NCBI GenBank assembly: GCA_937970115.1
Contig: CALBVO010000053.1
Span: 1-6,727, forward strand
Reading direction: 5' to 3'
Source of the DNA: Minisyncoccota bacterium
Lineage (GTDB): Bacteria; Patescibacteriota; Minisyncoccia; Phycocordibacterales; UBA1006
Length of the DNA stretch: 6,727 nucleotides
Shown: positions 5,290 through 6,727 of the stretch, piece after piece
Position numbering within the stretch: the stretch's first letter is position 1
How the letters are laid out: each line of letters starts with the position of its first letter
The notes under the pieces: generated by a model
Seen by the model: only the letters and a program-made list of their open reading frames with translations
What the model was told of the DNA's origin: nothing
Database searches by the model: none
Position numbers and translations under genes: made by a program

Positions 5290-5371
5290 AAATGAGGGCT
5301 CCTATTCCGTATAACAGGAAAGCTGTTTGAACGTAGTGAGTTCTTGAGTGTATGAATAGCAGCTCTTATTT
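5290..5371 (+). other. Branched inverted repeat, possible structured RNA
   Basis: AAATGAGGGCTCCTATTC (5290-5307) pairs with GAATAGCAGCTCTTATTT (5354-5371) over 18 positions, with one C-C mismatch and two G-U pairs when read as plus-strand RNA. Within the 46-nt interior are two further hairpins: AACAG/CTGTT (5313-5317, 5323-5327) and GAAC/GTTC (5329-5332, 5340-5343). The fold is thus a multibranched junction rather than a simple terminator. Read as minus-strand RNA the two G-U pairs become A-C mismatches, so the plus strand is the better RNA, although on the minus strand the helix is followed by a T-run. No promoter of its own is evident. Confidence 0.4.
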
Positions 5372-5395
5372 AAAGATATTTATATGAGATCAAGG

Positions 5396-5425
5396 ACTTT
5401 TTCCTAGTTTTTCGTCTGAAAAAGT
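5396..5425. other. Hairpin with two alternative pairings next to greA stop
   Basis: ACTTTTTC (5396-5403) pairs with GAAAAAGT (5418-5425) around a 14-nt loop. The same GAAAAA (5418-5423) can instead pair with TTTTTC at 5408-5413 around the loop GTCT. The element starts 7 nt beyond the greA stop and lacks a U-tract after the stem on the minus strand, so it is a poor terminator. It may protect the greA 3' end or be chance low-complexity sequence. Confidence 0.3.
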
Positions 5426-5432
5426 AGAAATA

Positions 5433-5897
5433 TTATTTAACAGATTTTATCTCATATTCAGTTACCCCTTTTGGTGTTTCAACACCTACAACTTCCCCTT
5501 TCTGCTTATTCATAATTGCAGAACCAATTGGTGATTCAAACGAAATTTTTCCAGTAGAGAAATCTGCCTCTTCGTTACCTACAATTTGATAGGTTTTTTC
5601 TTGACGTGTTTCTGTTTTAATCAAAATCACCTTTGATCCCAGGCCAATCGTTCCGTCAGTATTTGCTTCTACGACAACAGCATTTTTTAGGATATGTTCA
5701 ATTTGTGAAATACGCGCTTCGTTTTTACCTTGAGCATCCTTTGATGAATGATATTCAGCATTCTCAGATAAATCACCTAATGATTTTGCAAATGCCAAGC
5801 GCTCTAAAATATCAGAACGAACCGTTGTTTTAAGATGTTCAAGTTCTGTTTCTAGTTGGGCTTTTTTTTCTTCAGTTAAAAATTCCTGTGTTTCCAT
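5433..5897 (-). CDS. greA: Transcription elongation factor GreA
   Basis: Binds the RNA polymerase secondary channel and triggers transcript cleavage to rescue backtracked complexes. The 154 residues match the normal GreA length. The N-terminal coiled coil (about 8-75) carries the tip signature GDLSENAEYHSSKD, with the Mg-coordinating acidic pair Asp42 and Glu45. The C-terminal FKBP-like domain (about 80-154) includes GSKVILI, YQIVGNEEADF and the SPIGSAIMNKQKGEVV region. ATG 5897 (METQEFLTEE) is chosen because it matches the family's N-terminus and has TATACT 9 nt upstream. A longer in-frame reading up to 6134 would overlap the PBP2 gene and is artificial. Stop TAA at 5433-5435. It lies 49 nt downstream of PBP2 but has its own promoter, and unlike its neighbours its stop is not inside a terminator. 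Confidence 0.96.
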   Translation of the reverse strand: METQEFLTEEKKAQLETELEHLKTTVRSDILERLAFAKSLGDLSENAEYHSSKDAQGKNEARISQIEHILKNAVVVEANTDGTIGLGSKVILIKTETRQEKTYQIVGNEEADFSTGKISFESPIGSAIMNKQKGEVVGVETPKGVTEYEIKSVK

Positions 5898-5906
5898 GAT
5901 CTTTAT

Positions 5907-5934
5907 AGTATATGAATGTTCATCAGTATTGCAA
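5907..5934 (-). promoter_or_regulatory. greA promoter, leaderless
   Basis: On the minus strand TTGCAA (5929-5934), a 16-nt spacer and TATACT (5907-5912), followed by exactly 9 nt and ATG 5897. The expected start site is about 2-3 nt before the ATG, with no Shine-Dalgarno sequence. The -35 box begins immediately after the T-run of the PBP2 terminator. Confidence 0.7.
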
Positions 5935-5935
5935 C

Positions 5936-5961
5936 AAAAAAAACGACTATTCATCGTTTTT
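5936..5961 (-). terminator. PBP2 gene terminator with stop codon in the loop
   Basis: On the minus strand AAAAACGA (plus 5954-5961) pairs with TCGTTTTT (plus 5939-5946) around a 7-nt loop that contains the TAG stop (5947-5949), followed by more T to 5936. It is an 8-bp, low-GC intrinsic terminator directly at the end of the reading frame and next to the greA promoter. Confidence 0.6.
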
Positions 5962-6727
5962 AAATGACTCCCAAAATTCTGGATAGCTCTCTTCCACCGA
6001 ATCAACAAATTCACGCATAGCACGACCGGCAGAACCTTCGCTCTCGCTTGGTGCACGTTCCATAACAATACTAAATGCATACTGAGGTTTATCATATGGG
6101 AAAAATCCAATAATCCAAGAATTATAAAACTCATTATTGCTACCTACCTGGGCTGTACCTGTTTTCGCGGCCATATCTACGTAAGGTATATCAATTATTT
6201 TGGCCGTTCCCTTGGTAACTGTATCACGCATACCAAGACGAATAAGCTCGTAATTGTTTGGTGAAATTTCAGTAGTGATTGGGTCTGCAATTCGATCCTG
6301 TTTTACTAATAGCGGAGCTAATAAGGTCCCATTATTTGCCAAAGCAGCTGTCGCGCGCGTCATTTGAATAGGGGTTACCTGAAAACCAAATTGACCAATA
6401 GAGGTAATATAAGTGTCACCCAATCGCCATGTACCATCATCAAATAATCGACTTTTCCAATCGGGATTTGGAATAGTTCCTATCGCTTCGTTACCAAAAT
6501 CAATTCCTGTAGATTCGGTAATATCAAAAAGTCGAATATATTTTTCTATTTTTGTGATACCTAATCCTTCTTGATCTTGATATCCTCCACCTAAAGCATA
6601 GAAAAATGTATTAACCGAATCACTAATAGCATGACGTACGTCAGTGATTCCATGACCACCTCGCCGCCAATCACGGAATACACTAGCATTCGAAGGATTA
6701 AATCTATTTGGAATTTCAATTTTACCA
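5947..6727 (-). CDS. mrdA: Penicillin-binding protein 2 (elongation transpeptidase), N-terminus outside window
   Basis: Class B PBP that cross-links peptidoglycan for lateral wall growth, anchored in the cytoplasmic membrane. The last 259 residues are present (numbered here from the window edge). RVFRDW-like context VFRDWRRGGHG (16-26) leads to the second catalytic motif S-V-N (37-39), in ISDSVNTFFYALG. GDTYITSIGQFGFQVTPIQM (103-122) is the characteristic PBP2/FtsI segment, and the third motif KTGTAQ is at 188-193 (codons near 6148-6165). The catalytic SxxK and the dimerisation region lie upstream, outside the window. The order and wording follow E. coli PBP2 more closely than FtsI, hence mrdA. 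The frame stays open to the window edge. It ends in TAG within a small terminator, 49 nt before greA. Confidence 0.9.
   Translation of the reverse strand, partial: GKIEIPNRFNPSNASVFRDWRRGGHGITDVRHAISDSVNTFFYALGGGYQDQEGLGITKIEKYIRLFDITESTGIDFGNEAIGTIPNPDWKSRLFDDGTWRLGDTYITSIGQFGFQVTPIQMTRATAALANNGTLLAPLLVKQDRIADPITTEISPNNYELIRLGMRDTVTKGTAKIIDIPYVDMAAKTGTAQVGSNNEFYNSWIIGFFPYDKPQYAFSIVMERAPSESEGSAGRAMREFVDSVEESYPEFWESFKNDE

Noticed and set aside
5898..6134. Longer start for greA (233 residues)
   Set aside because: The extension overlaps the PBP2 coding region in another frame, has no GreA similarity, and would remove the well-placed promoter at 5907-5934.
1..6727. parS site near parB
   Set aside because: Scanning for the palindromic consensus TGTTTCACGTGAAACA found only half-like TGTTTCA strings inside coding regions (for example near 4097 and 5477), none with the second arm.

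Overview
The window looks like part of a compact, AT-rich bacterial chromosome. Recognisable housekeeping genes are a peptidoglycan transpeptidase of the PBP2 type, GreA, class II lysyl-tRNA synthetase, a ParB/Spo0J partition protein and a tRNA-Leu. The very short gaps between genes, the lack of Shine-Dalgarno sequences, a tRNA gene without an encoded CCA end, and the flavour of the PBP2, GreA and LysS sequences suggest a Candidate Phyla Radiation (Patescibacteria) genome. That placement is an inference. TGA serves as a real stop at 1572-1574, so lineages that recode UGA as glycine are unlikely.

Layout from left to right. 1-1154 (minus): parB, running off the window through a perfect hexanucleotide repeat that encodes an (Ala-Pro)n tail. 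1155-1571: a T-arm-less tRNA-Leu-like relic, then an intact tRNA-Leu(CAA) on the plus strand enclosed by a 10-bp inverted repeat. 1572-2321 (minus): an unrecognised basic protein. 2396-3121 (minus): a multi-pass membrane protein with an acidic tail. 3193-4662 (minus): lysS. 4807-5208 (plus): an unrecognised 133-residue protein with its own strong promoter and terminator. 5290-5371: an unexplained branched inverted repeat. 5433-5897 (minus): greA. 5947-6727 (minus): the C-terminal 259 residues of PBP2.

Two regularities run through the minus-strand genes. First, four starts (parB, the membrane protein, lysS, greA) have the identical -10 hexamer TATACT only 9 or 10 nt before the ATG and no ribosome binding site. 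This predicts leaderless or nearly leaderless mRNAs. Second, four stop codons (the basic protein, the membrane protein, lysS, PBP2) lie inside the terminator hairpin itself. Each gene therefore seems to be its own transcription unit, with promoter and terminator packed into gaps of roughly 50-75 nt.

The plus-strand gene at 4807-5208 breaks both rules. It sits between greA and lysS, which probably were direct neighbours before it arrived. An 18-bp terminator hairpin stranded between the divergent lysS and 4807 promoters may be the original greA terminator. No CRISPR array, insertion sequence or complete new multi-gene system is visible.
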